A stretch of DNA of 64,000 nucleotides from Trichobilharzia regenti (lineage: Eukaryota > Platyhelminthes > Trematoda > Strigeidida > Schistosomatidae): assembly GCA_944472135.2 (NCBI GenBank), contig OX235264.1:124339809-124403808 (forward strand), written 5' to 3'. How positions within the stretch are numbered: the first letter of the stretch is position 1; every line of letters begins with the position of its first letter. The position numbers and the translations under genes are program-made. Positions 54,973 to 64,000 of the stretch are shown piece by piece. The notes beneath the pieces are model-generated. The model made no database searches. It was not told the DNA's origin and saw only the letters and a list, made by a program, of their open reading frames with translations.

Positions 54973-56433
54973 TATAAGTATAAAACTTGGGCACTGTGGT
55001 AGAGTATAATTCCATTATAGATAAGATTTTATTTTGATAAATCGCACAGTGTTATACAGTAATGTTTACTGATGACGTTTCGAGCACAATTTATTGCTCA
55101 TAATCATATCAAGGTAATCACACGACTTCCTAAATTCATTTATATAGTTCCATTGTTTTTCTCTTGATTTTCACTTGATTTGATTGGTATTAGTATTTTC
55201 CATATTTCAGGTATGAGTGACGAGTCATTGATATAACTAGTCTTTATACTAATATACCAGTTAATATGGCCTTAGAAGCAGTTAAAAAAGAATTAACTGC
55301 GGATCCGGAACTCAGTCATAGGACAAAGCTGTCCATTGAAGAAATTATTTTAGGGATTCAGTTATGCCTCACATCTACTATCTTTAAGTTCCAAGGCAAA
55401 ATATATAGACAAACAGAAGGTGTAGCAATGGGATCACCAATATCCCCTATCGTAGCAGACATATTTATGGACAGCTGGGAAAATAGTGCCCTCAATACAT
55501 TTAACCCTACTCCGAAAATATGGTGGAGATATGTGGATGACACTTTCACAGTGTTAAAAACAGAACACATCTCTAGCTTCTTGACACATATAAACTCACA
55601 AGTTGAGGGAATAAAATTCACATTTGAATCAGAAAATGAACAAGGAGAATTAGCTATGTTAGATTGTAAGATAAAAAGAATAGAAGAAGGCAAACTACAC
55701 ACTAGTGTTTATAGAAAACCAACGCATTCTAATAGATATTTAGACTTTAATTCGTCTCATCCTTTAACTGTTAAGGCAGGCTTAGTTAAATGTTTAACAA
55801 ACCGAGCAGTGGCACTAAGTAGCACAAAAAAAGATCTAAATGATGAATTAAAACAGATAGAAGAAGCGTTGGTGTTGAATAACTATCCTATAAAATTCAT
55901 TAGGAAGATCACTAAAGGCCAAAAACAAAATAAAAATAATTGTGAAACTAGTAATAATAACATAAATAAGAAAGAATATAAGTCATCCACAGTTATACCA
56001 TATAAAGAGGGGACATCTGAGACACTACGTAGGATTCTGAATAAAATAGGAATTAGGGTGGCATTTAAACCTACAAACTCACTCAGGGACAAGCTCTGTA
56101 GGTTAAAGGACCCAGTTGACCCAATTAGACAAAATAATATTATTTACAAAATACCATGCAATGACTGTGAGGTCAACTACATAGGTCAAACTAGTAGGTC
56201 AGGGGTAGTCAGATTGTCAGAGCATAAAAATTTAGCTAAGGTAAGAATGGTTGACCCCGAGAAGATAAATAATTTAGAAAAAAGCTCAGCAATTGCAATG
56301 CATGCGCTAACACACAACCACACAATAGGGTGGGAGAGGGTTAAAATTCTAAAAAGTAATCTAGGTAGGTGGAGAGAGAGGTTGATTACTGAATCCTTGT
56401 TCATCGAGTCTACACCCAACACATGCAATAGGA
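54973..56433 (+). mobile_element. Penelope-like element with 12-bp target duplications
   Basis: 1461-bp insertion in an RTE copy. It consists of a 245-bp non-coding 5' part (TATAAAACTTGGGCACTGTG...; related to 4797-4920 and 61850-61890) joined to an RT/GIY-YIG frame. Both RT fingers and the 3' end are truncated: the related fragment at 7728-7950 continues beyond the point where this copy ends. Confidence 0.85.
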
Positions 56434-56450
56434 AAGACCATAGAAGATAG
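55266..56450 (+). CDS. Penelope-like reverse transcriptase / GIY-YIG endonuclease (truncated, open frame)
   Basis: Open frame of 394 codons. The homologous frame starts before the ATG, at about 55220 (VIDITSLYTNIPVNMALEAV), after a TGA. RT motifs: RQTEGVAMGSPISPIVADIF at residues 49-67 and RYVDDTF with catalytic Asp-Asp at 88-94; FTFESENEQGELAMLDCKI follows. GIY-YIG domain: IIYKIPCNDCEVNYIGQTSR (292-311), Arg316 and RLSEHKN, the CC/HH zinc-type residues (CNDC 298-301, HALTHNH 346-352) and LITESLFIES with the catalytic Glu near 377. PLE proteins copy RNA at nicked chromosome ends or targets. The last codons (DHRR, stop) come from the duplicated target and RTE flank. It lacks the RT N-terminal part, so activity is doubtful although no stop or frameshift has accumulated. 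Confidence 0.85.
   Translation: MALEAVKKELTADPELSHRTKLSIEEIILGIQLCLTSTIFKFQGKIYRQTEGVAMGSPISPIVADIFMDSWENSALNTFNPTPKIWWRYVDDTFTVLKTEHISSFLTHINSQVEGIKFTFESENEQGELAMLDCKIKRIEEGKLHTSVYRKPTHSNRYLDFNSSHPLTVKAGLVKCLTNRAVALSSTKKDLNDELKQIEEALVLNNYPIKFIRKITKGQKQNKNNCETSNNNINKKEYKSSTVIPYKEGTSETLRRILNKIGIRVAFKPTNSLRDKLCRLKDPVDPIRQNNIIYKIPCNDCEVNYIGQTSRSGVVRLSEHKNLAKVRMVDPEKINNLEKSSAIAMHALTHNHTIGWERVKILKSNLGRWRERLITESLFIESTPNTCNRKDHRR
56434..56445. repeat. Target site duplication, right (AAGACCATAGAA)
   Basis: Direct repeat of 54961-54972. Confidence 0.85.
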
Positions 56451-56515
56451 GACAAAGTGGAGACGTGCTGCTGAAGCACCATGTTCCGCTAGGAACCCAA
56501 AGAAACAATAATAAA
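56446..56515 (+). mobile_element. RTE-like LINE 3' tail, right of the PLE insertion
   Basis: GATAGGACAAAGTGGAGACG, CCATGTTCCGCTAGGAACCC and AAAGAAACAATAATAA; matches 35650-35720. Confidence 0.75.
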
Positions 56516-56930
56516 ATAGCAATACTTCACTAACCCATTATTTGACATTTAGTTATAATACAGAAGGTAGTGATAGACTCTAAACTAGAAAAACAGATTG
56601 AATCACGTAAAAACTTTAATGTTATTTTGCTTAGTTAACAAATGGACAGAATACAGTTCACAATCAATGAAAACAATATCAATTTACAATATGATTAGAC
56701 AAATTAAGATTTTGACAGTTTTCAGACATTGAAGAAAAAATGACACTTTGAGGCTACAAGTGAAACACATGTGATTTTTGTGTAAAAAACACACCTAGAG
56801 TATTCGAAAAATTATCATAATTTGTTTACAGATTAAAAACAAAGGCTATCAGAGTGTATAAACATTGGACAGACAAAAGTTCTTAATTTCAAATTCAATA
56901 ATGAAAGGACATATCAATTAGAGAATTAAT
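56516..56930. other. Unassigned AT-rich sequence
   Basis: No exon or matched repeat recognised. Confidence 0.35.
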
Positions 56931-56934
56931 GAAT

Positions 56935-57035
56935 ACTAGTTGTGGGAGTTAATGAACAAATGTTTCGTCTTAGTTCGGAACTCTTTTGAAGCATTCGCCT
57001 AGGGACTGAACCTCGAACCTTCAGATTACGGCGTC
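56935..57035 (-). mobile_element. Family 2 SINE fragment
   Basis: ACAAATGTTTCGTCTTAGTT and CTTTTGAAGCATTCGCC, then GACTGAACCTCGAACCTTCA; diverged body and B-box region. Confidence 0.45.
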
Positions 57036-57039
57036 ATTA

Positions 57040-57655
57040 TTATTATTTTCTTTAATTCCTAGAGGAACATAGGGCTTCAGCCTCTGCGCCTTCATTGCGT
57101 TTGGTTCTCTGCTAAAGTTTTCACCAGGCTCCACGTCTACCCGCATGCTTTCATCTCCTCCTCCATGTCATCCTCGCAGTGACGACCAACTCGCTGATTC
57201 CTTTTCGGGTACCACTCGAGCAATGGCCTGGCGTGTGATGTCACTTGATGGCTTGTTTTCTCAGAATATATCAAAATTCACCTCTATTTCTTCCTGCAGA
57301 TTTGTTCCACAATCAGTTCCAGCTCGGTTCTTTCGCTCACAGAGATCCCTGTCGCTGATATTTTCTGGCCGGCCATCTGATCTTCAGTAGTATTCAGCGA
57401 AGACAGCTGTTGATGAAGGCCTGTAGTTTGTTTGAGGCACTCTTCATGACACGAGGTGCAAGTCTCTGATCCGTATAGTAGGTGGCACTGACTCCACATT
57501 GGAGTTGGAAATTCGGATCTTAGTTTTCATTCTGAGTGCTGTTGACCTCCATAGTGACTTGAGAGAAATGAAAGCTTGCCTCGCTTTCCCGATCCTTGAT
57601 TTCATGTCCTCGTCAGTTCCACCTGTAGCCCGCTGGATATTCAGCCACTGCGATG
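57040..57655 (-). mobile_element. RTE-like LINE, C-terminal part
   Basis: Reverse of the block at 44450-45180: tail at 57050-57080 (AGAGGAACATAGGGCTTCAG), GATGGCCTGGCGTGTGATGT-type segment, and CCGAATTTCCAACTCCAATG in reverse, where the frame reads IRIFNSNV-like residues. On the - strand 57499-57284 reads ELELIVEQICRKK. Confidence 0.65.
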
Positions 57656-57684
57656 AAATACAGTGTGTTCTAATTTCTACCCTC

Positions 57685-58320
57685 TTTGATGTAGTTGTAT
57701 TCTCTGAGCTGGATGGTTTTTCTGTGAAGACTTCATTTCCTCACTAGGCAGTATCTTCAGTGCATACTTCAATTTGAAGTAGGGAAAACAACGTCACACT
57801 ATTAGCTCATAAAGGAAGAACAACAGTAGTCATGAACCAGAAAGCTGAAGAACTACTCCGCGATGAAGTAATGCATCAACAGCTAAAAACAAATCCCATG
57901 TAAATATTAGGCAACTACATCCAAAGAACCCTTAACAAGCTCACCAAAACAGATCAGATCACATAAGAAGATGAATGACGAATGAAATCTAAAGGACCAT
58001 TTTGACACCTATTCTAAGGTAGACCCAGAATACACAAAACGGAATATCCCCTTACACCCCACTGTATCACTCCCAAGAACTCCAACATACAATTTGTCCA
58101 AAGAAATGTACGGAAAATTGAAATATCTAACGGAATCCTGTAATCACTCCATCAAATTCGCAATCCAGTTTCCAGAGAAAACTAAAGGCACAGTTCCAAT
58201 TAAAATATGCTCTGAGGATGTTGCCCAGAAGAGCAATGAAAGCTTCGCAAATAGACTATTAAGCTCAGAGAACAAAACCACACTAAAATCATCCACTTGA
58301 GCTACAAATCTTCTCCATTT
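57685..58320 (+). mobile_element. Family 2 PLE deletion derivative with inverted 3' ends
   Basis: 57685-57775 is a reversed PLE 3' end (AGTTGTATTCTCTGAGCTGG ... ATACTTCAATTTGAAGT). 57790-58200 in + orientation holds the RT N-terminal part in broken frames (GRTTVVMNQKAEELLRDEVM; NTQNGISPYTPLYHS; NLSKEMYGKLKYLTESCNHS). 58205-58320 is the + 3' end (GAAAGCTTCGCAAATAGAC). The RT core and GIY-YIG are missing between RT N-terminus and 3' end. Confidence 0.7.
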
Positions 58321-58379
58321 ACCTTTTCTTCCACCACTCAGTGTAATCACTAACTAATGTTATCCCTCTCTTTATTTTG

Positions 58380-58850
58380 ATGGCTGTCTAACTGAAGGTC
58401 CCTTGGGTTCTGAGTAGAACATAAGGCTTCAAAAGAACGTCTCTATTTGACAGCATTCTCTTCAGTCTTCTTTACCTGCCAAACAGGGTCGCTTTCCCAC
58501 CGCTTTCCTGCACGTCATCCTCGAAGCCATGCCCGACTCGCCTTTTCTCATTTGAGCTTTACTTAAAGCACTGCCTGGTGCGCGTGATCCCACTCAATGA
58601 TCTCTTTAGTTTGCATCTGATCCATTTCCGTTTGCTTCGAAATATCTGTTGATAAGTAGTTTCCTGGTTGGTTGGTTGGTTGGCTGGCTGGCTGGCTGAC
58701 TGACTGAGAGAATTCCTTCTTTGGTTGGCCACCAGATATGCAGTATAGAACCAACAGAGCTAGCAGCTGTTGATGAAAGTCTACAGTGGCGTATTAGAAA
58801 TGCTTTTGGTGAGGCTTTATATCAGTGATGAAAATTCGCAAAGAGCCCCT
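58380..58850 (-). mobile_element. RTE-like LINE 3' end with a GGTT/GGCT microsatellite
   Basis: Reversed tail GGTCCCTTGGGTTCTGAGTA and AACATAAGGCTTCAAAAGAA, then C-terminal region. 58664-58706 is a run of GGTTGGTTGGTTGG changing to GGCTGGCTGGCTG and GACTGACTGA. Confidence 0.6.
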
Positions 58851-59285
58851 TATGCTGATCACTGAATATTTCTATACTGATTTCAAGGTAACTGAAGATC
58901 TATCTCGACGTTTTTGACTATAATCGTCACCTCTTAAATATTTCTGTCAATTTTCTCATAGCAATTCAACTTTTAAGGTAACTTATATGATAAGTTTAAA
59001 TCAGTGGAAGGAAAATTAGAGTGAATTAATCAGTTTCTTTGTGGTTTAGAGTATCTCAAGTACAATATTGTAGTTCTCTAATGAACCGTTAACCTAAATC
59101 AGGTAATTAGTTATTATCGAATGCTATAAGTACTCAATCCTTGCTTTCTGACAAGGGAAGGTTGGACTTCTGTGGTATATTGAAGTTACACTCGATTCTT
59201 TGACCTCACTTTCAACTGACAATATATACTTATAATCCATGGAACTATTAGGATCTGATGGTCAATGATTTTTGCTGAAATTTTG
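58851..59285. other. Unassigned sequence
   Basis: No exon or repeat recognised. Confidence 0.35.
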
Positions 59286-59289
59286 AATT

Positions 59290-59925
59290 TTCTGTAGATG
59301 GTAACTTCAGCTGAGTCCATGATTGACCAAGCTCTCGCATCTTTTCCTCACACGATCTCCTCGATGTTACCCTAGGACACATGACCAACTTGTCGCTTCC
59401 TATTTGGATTGCACTCGACTGACGGCCTGGTGAGCGACGTCATTAGACTAATGGACATAAATTGTGGACATAAATGTTAAATCACTTCTTCTGCATGGGT
59501 CAGAAACTTGGAGCACACGTCATTAAAAGCATTTCCGACAGCCAGCTGTAGACTTTTGTCAAGAGCTGCCTTTGTTGGCTTGATAATGAAGATCAGATGG
59601 CAAGCCCAAAAAGAATTAGTAATAAAGGGACTCTAGAAACTAACCAACAAAGAACCTGGAGATGGATTGAACACACGCTGAAGAGACTGCTGAGAGACAC
59701 TCCGTATCACACACTCAAGTGGAGTTTGAATGTTAAGTGAAGATTCCAAAATAAGTCCGTGGACGACACGGAGGAAATAGTGTATGGAGGTAGGGATGGA
59801 AGCTTATGGAAAAACGCGGGCCAGATGAAGAGGCCTAGAGACAACAGGGGGGAATAAAGATGTTCTTTTGAAGACTTATGTTCCATTCGAACCCGAGTGA
59901 ATAATAATAATAATAATAATAGTAG
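59290..59925. mobile_element. RTE-like LINE fragments, - then +
   Basis: 59330-59460 is a reversed C-terminal segment (CACACGATCTCCTCGATGTT, GACGGCCTGGTGAGCGACGT). 59480-59920 is a + 3' portion: ATGGGTCAGAAACTTGGAGC, GGAGATGGATTGAACACACG and a tail ending in an AATAATAATAATAATAATAA run. Confidence 0.6.
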
Positions 59926-60040
59926 ACAGAAACGCCAGCGTATCATTCACGTACTACTGAACTGTACTTCTGATAGAGTGGTTAGTACACTTGAAGAAAA
60001 GACATTTTAACCACTGAGGTATTGTTGCCGCCCTTCTAAT

Positions 60041-60864
<824 letters not shown>

Positions 60865-60975
60865 GCCATCTAACTAAATAATTTACGAAGAAACGAACGA
60901 AAGAGCAAACTAACTAACCACCTAACTGACTAACGACCGATCGAACGAACGAACGAACTGATTCACTAACTTAGT

Positions 60976-61850
60976 ATATGAGTTGAAAGACAAATTATTA
61001 AGGCGTTATAATTAAAAGAAAGTCGAACAATTGTGTAAGTCAATCATTTTTTCTAATATGTAGGTTAAAATGGCAAAAGGTTATTCATAATGTATGTTGT
61101 GTGCGTGCATGCGAGCCTGCGTGTGCCTGTCTGTGTGTGTGTGAATGTCTTTTGGGCATGTAATATGCCTCTAATATACCAATACCTATCACAACATACC
61201 AAAACACATGGGGGATACTAAAATAATATTTAGTAATGACATAACATTTTTAGTTATGACAGCTGTGTTCATCCCTCTATTTGTTTATGTGTGTGTATGT
61301 ATGTATGTGCGTATCCTTGAAAGGTCATGCTTGAAGTTCAAGCTTAACGCCTCCACTCCACCGATCACTCAGTTATCGCCCACTACAGTTGATATTTTAA
61401 TTTATGACCACCCAATAGACAGACTACTTATAATCTGATTAAGCATATATCCATATACATACAATGTAGGTTTATCTTATGCATTTTATTCCCTTCAGTC
61501 TCTCACTCAGTCATTCAATTCCCCTGAATTATTCACTAGAAACGATTTTGCCTTGTCTTGATTTTCGTTCAAACGTAGAGGCATTCGAAATAAGTAAATA
61601 AATAGATAAATAATCACAATATTACAGAAAATCAAAACGAATAGAAGCATATGAACATCGCTACTAATGCATTCATACTGAAAAGTGGTTATGTGGCTAC
61701 ATCCCTGTATTGATTTATGCATATTTGTGTGCGTGTAAGTTCAAATGTGGATTCCCGAGGTATTATTGAATAAAGATTTAACAATATCAAGTTACTTACA
61801 TACACCATTATGAACACAATATATATTTATCATTATCAAGTAAATGTATG
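60976..61850. other. Unassigned sequence with GT-rich tract
   Basis: A GTGTGTGTGTG-rich tract lies at about 61095-61145 and a TGTATGTATGTG run near 61290. No exon or matched repeat recognised. Confidence 0.35.
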
Positions 61851-61900
61851 TATAAAACTTGGGTACTGTGGTAGTAAGTAATTCCATAATAGTTTGTTTA
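61851..61900 (+). repeat. PLE 5' border fragment
   Basis: GTATAAAACTTGGGTACTGT and GTAATTCCATAATAG match the first bases of the PLE insertion at 54979-55025. Confidence 0.5.
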
Positions 61901-61904
61901 TTAG

Positions 61905-62486
61905 ATCGGGTATAATTCAACCCCTCCTCTGACAGTTCATAAACTTTTGCATCCTACCTATTCCTCTCTATTGCTCACCCTTATTCTTTCCTAGTTCGCT
62001 TAAAAAGGACTATGTCACAATGCGTAGAATGCTGAAGACTGTCAGTAGGGTAAGTGGTATCTCAGTGGACCACAGAGTGAACGTCGTTGTCGACAGGCAC
62101 TTGACTGCGTGCAATAAATTTGTCTGACTTAGAGCATCCACTTTACCCTCACAGCTTTCACCTTGCATCTCCTCAGGTAGAACATGAAGTAACTTCAGAA
62201 AACTGTATGCTGCCATGTCTAAGTAGAGAAATTCTATGATACCACACTTGGCACGTATTTTATGTGATGAAGATAGTGTCAGGCAAGAATTAACTAACAT
62301 TTTTTCATCAGCTAAGGTAATAATAATAATACAAGTTAAAACTGCTGTGGCTTGTTTCACACAGTATTGGCAATGTGGTATAAGAATCCCAACATGTTTA
62401 AAAATATTGAATATAATGTTCTCTTTCCATGATATGGTGAGGGGAAAAACAAAGATTACAGCAGTCACGGAGATAAGTTTTTTTTT
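61905..62486. mobile_element. CR1-like LINE, rearranged copy with internal inversion
   Basis: 61905-62308 is the reverse complement of 31866-32285, whereas 62309-62480 matches 31560-31740 in direct orientation. The two parts of one element therefore face opposite ways, with the intervening 31741-31865 equivalent missing. No protein function remains. Confidence 0.7.
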
Positions 62487-63097
62487 GAACAAGGCATTTA
62501 GAAGACAAATTTCGCGAGATGATATCATTTCGTAGTTTCTTTACAACCGCTTTACAACTAACATGGTTAACAATGATAAAATAAAGTTCATGAAAATTAC
62601 TCAGTTAAATAAAAACAAAAGTACAGACTAATGACCAATCATATTAAGATAGGTCATGCAGTCCAGGGTAGGCGAAGATTGAAGTCTATTGATCATATCA
62701 AAAGTCCTAACGCGATTAATCTTAATAGAAATCCAGCATCATCCATTGCAAAACACTTATTAATGTCTGGTCACAAAATCAATCAATATTAATGACTGTT
62801 TCACAATTATTTCACATAACTCTAATTCAAGGTTATTGAAAGTGATGGAAGCACTTTGGATTAATCACATACAGCCTAAACTGTGTGTACAATAGACTTC
62901 AATCTTCGCCTACCCTGGACTGCATGACCTATCTAAATATGATTGGTTATTAGTATGTACTTTTGTTTTTATTTAACTGAGTAATTTTCATGAACTTTAT
63001 TTTATCATTGTTAACCATGTTAGTTGTAAAGCGGTTGTAAAGAAACTACGAAATGATATCATCTCGCGAAATTTGTCTTCTTAATGCCTTATTCAAA
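62487..63097 (+). mobile_element. PLE fragment between 200-bp inverted repeats
   Basis: Arms 62487-62690 and 62891-63097 are inverted repeats of about 205 bp with few mismatches (e.g. GACAAATTTCGCGAGATGAT and AGTCCAGGGTAGGCGAAGAT with its complement). The 200-bp spacer reads INLNRNPASSIAKHLLMSGH and MEALWINHIQPKLCVQ on the + strand, the end of a PLE GIY-YIG protein. The right arm is the PLE 3' non-coding end; the left arm is a reversed copy. Confidence 0.8.
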
Positions 63098-63129
63098 TTT
63101 ATCAAAGGGACTAATTGTTTTAAGTTTTT

Positions 63130-63312
63130 TTTGTTGATTACAGCTTGATCCCACACTGTATTTTTGGTACAAGTATGGAATTTTCAGCATGGATATCGGT
63201 AGGCCAAATTTTGCAGGCCGACCATAGATATCAGGTGTGCGTCGTCAGAGGATCGAACCTCGGACCATGTGCATGGTCGGCGAGAGTCCTAACCGCTATG
63301 GCACCAACGCAC
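63130..63312 (-). mobile_element. Family 4 SINE
   Basis: Reverse reading: GTTGGTGCCATAGCGGTTAG head, GGTCCGAGGTTCGATCCTCT (B box), then GGTCGGCCTGCAAAATTTGG, CCATGCTGAAAATTCCATAC and GTGTGGGATCAAGCTGTAAT. Same order as 30865-31040. Confidence 0.75.
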
Positions 63313-63459
63313 AGGGTAATTATTAGGTTTCAAAGCTTCTCTCATATGCCTCAATTCCTATCTTAGAGTTTTTCCTTGGTACTACTTATTTTTTGTGCTC
63401 TATTACTTAAACATCTCAACAATCCTTTTTTCAATGACATAGAATGTGATGATCGGAAG

Positions 63460-63890
63460 CCCAAATATCTGTTTTAATGTATGGGTTTCCTGTAAACACA
63501 CTAGTGTTTAACTTCGCATCTTCTTTCTTTTTTACGGTACAGTCTAACATTGGAAGCTTCTCTTCCTGACTTTTCATTTCATCATAAGTGAATTGAATTG
63601 CCTCTAATTTTGAGTTGATCTGTTCGAAAAATCTATCTATATCCTGTGTTCTAAGTACAGTGAATATGTCATCTAGATACTCCTACCATACTTTAAAGGG
63701 GAGGGGCTGAACATCTCAATCGCTATGTAATCCCAGACATCCATGAATATATCTGCCACAAACGGGGATATTGGTGACCTCATGACAACTCCCTCACTTT
63801 GTTTTAATATGGTTGACAATGAAGAAAACAAAATAATTACAAGAACAGTGATCAAGAAAGGTACTTATTGTCAGTTAGAGCTTTCTCACG
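63460..63890 (-). mobile_element. Penelope-like element, RT fragment
   Basis: On the - strand 63855-63673 reads ILKQSEGVVMRSPISPFVAD, IFMDVWDYIAIEMFSPSPLK. It aligns with residues 47-84 of the 55266 frame (YRQTEGVAMGSPISPIVADI). A frameshift precedes the active-site region and the rest is decayed. Confidence 0.72.
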
Positions 63891-64000
63891 AACTACTGTG
63901 ATTCAACTCAATCAGTTAGCTAACCACTCTTTCCTACGACTTATGCTAACAGTCATTGGCTTTAGGAAGTGATATCATTTCATTATATGGTGACCCTTTA

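Noticed and set aside
55266..56450. Host GIY-YIG nuclease gene
   Set aside because: RT motifs in the same frame, target duplications and multiple broken relatives show it is a mobile element.
62010..62528. 172-codon open frame on the - strand
   Set aside because: It runs across the junction of two inverted LINE segments and into the PLE inverted repeat; no homology motif, so a chance frame.

Overview
The window looks like nuclear DNA of a schistosome-type blood fluke (platyhelminth, trematode). Evidence: short exons with GT-AG introns of several kilobases, AT-rich non-coding DNA, hammerhead-ribozyme SINEs of the Smα type, RTE-like LINEs with AATAAT tails, many Penelope-like elements (PLEs) and a Merlin DNA transposon, a combination known from Schistosoma. 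No bacterial gene, rRNA, CRISPR or standard tRNA gene was seen. No database search was run; assignments rest on reading motifs and comparing copies inside the window.

Two host genes are supported. (1) At the left edge, on the + strand, lie the last two exons of the 26S proteasome ubiquitin receptor PSMD4/Rpn10 (858-1063 and 2434-2856), with a poly(A) signal at 3057. (2) From 48302 leftward to about 20052, on the - strand, eight exons spread over 28 kb encode the middle and C-terminal part of an M13 (neprilysin/ECE-like) metallopeptidase homologue. Exon phases fit at every junction. The zinc-binding HExxH motif is replaced by TAIGI, so the product is probably a pseudopeptidase. Its first exons, and possibly its last, were not found.

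Nearly everything else is transposable-element debris. Region by region: 1-20 kb holds RTE and PLE fragments, SINEs and a Merlin element inserted in an RTE copy; 20-24 kb holds an 860-bp palindrome of PLE 3' ends; 24.1-25.9 kb holds a complete small LTR retrotransposon with target duplication and only a gag-plus-integrase-tail frame; 26-36 kb holds PLE, CR1-like and RTE pieces between M13 exons; 37.4-38.1 kb holds Smα-type SINEs with hammerhead ribozymes; 38-50 kb holds nested PLEs and SINE pairs; 53.9-56.5 kb holds an RTE copy split by a PLE with 12-bp target duplications and the best preserved frame in the window (RT plus GIY-YIG endonuclease); 60.0-60.9 kb is a long pure tetranucleotide repeat; 61.9-63.9 kb holds rearranged LINE and PLE sequence with 200-bp inverted repeats.

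The most notable points are the gag-only LTR element, a second tRNA-derived SINE family whose consensus reads as a hammerhead ribozyme, PLE 3' ends repeatedly arranged as inverted repeats, and the apparently inactive M13 homologue.
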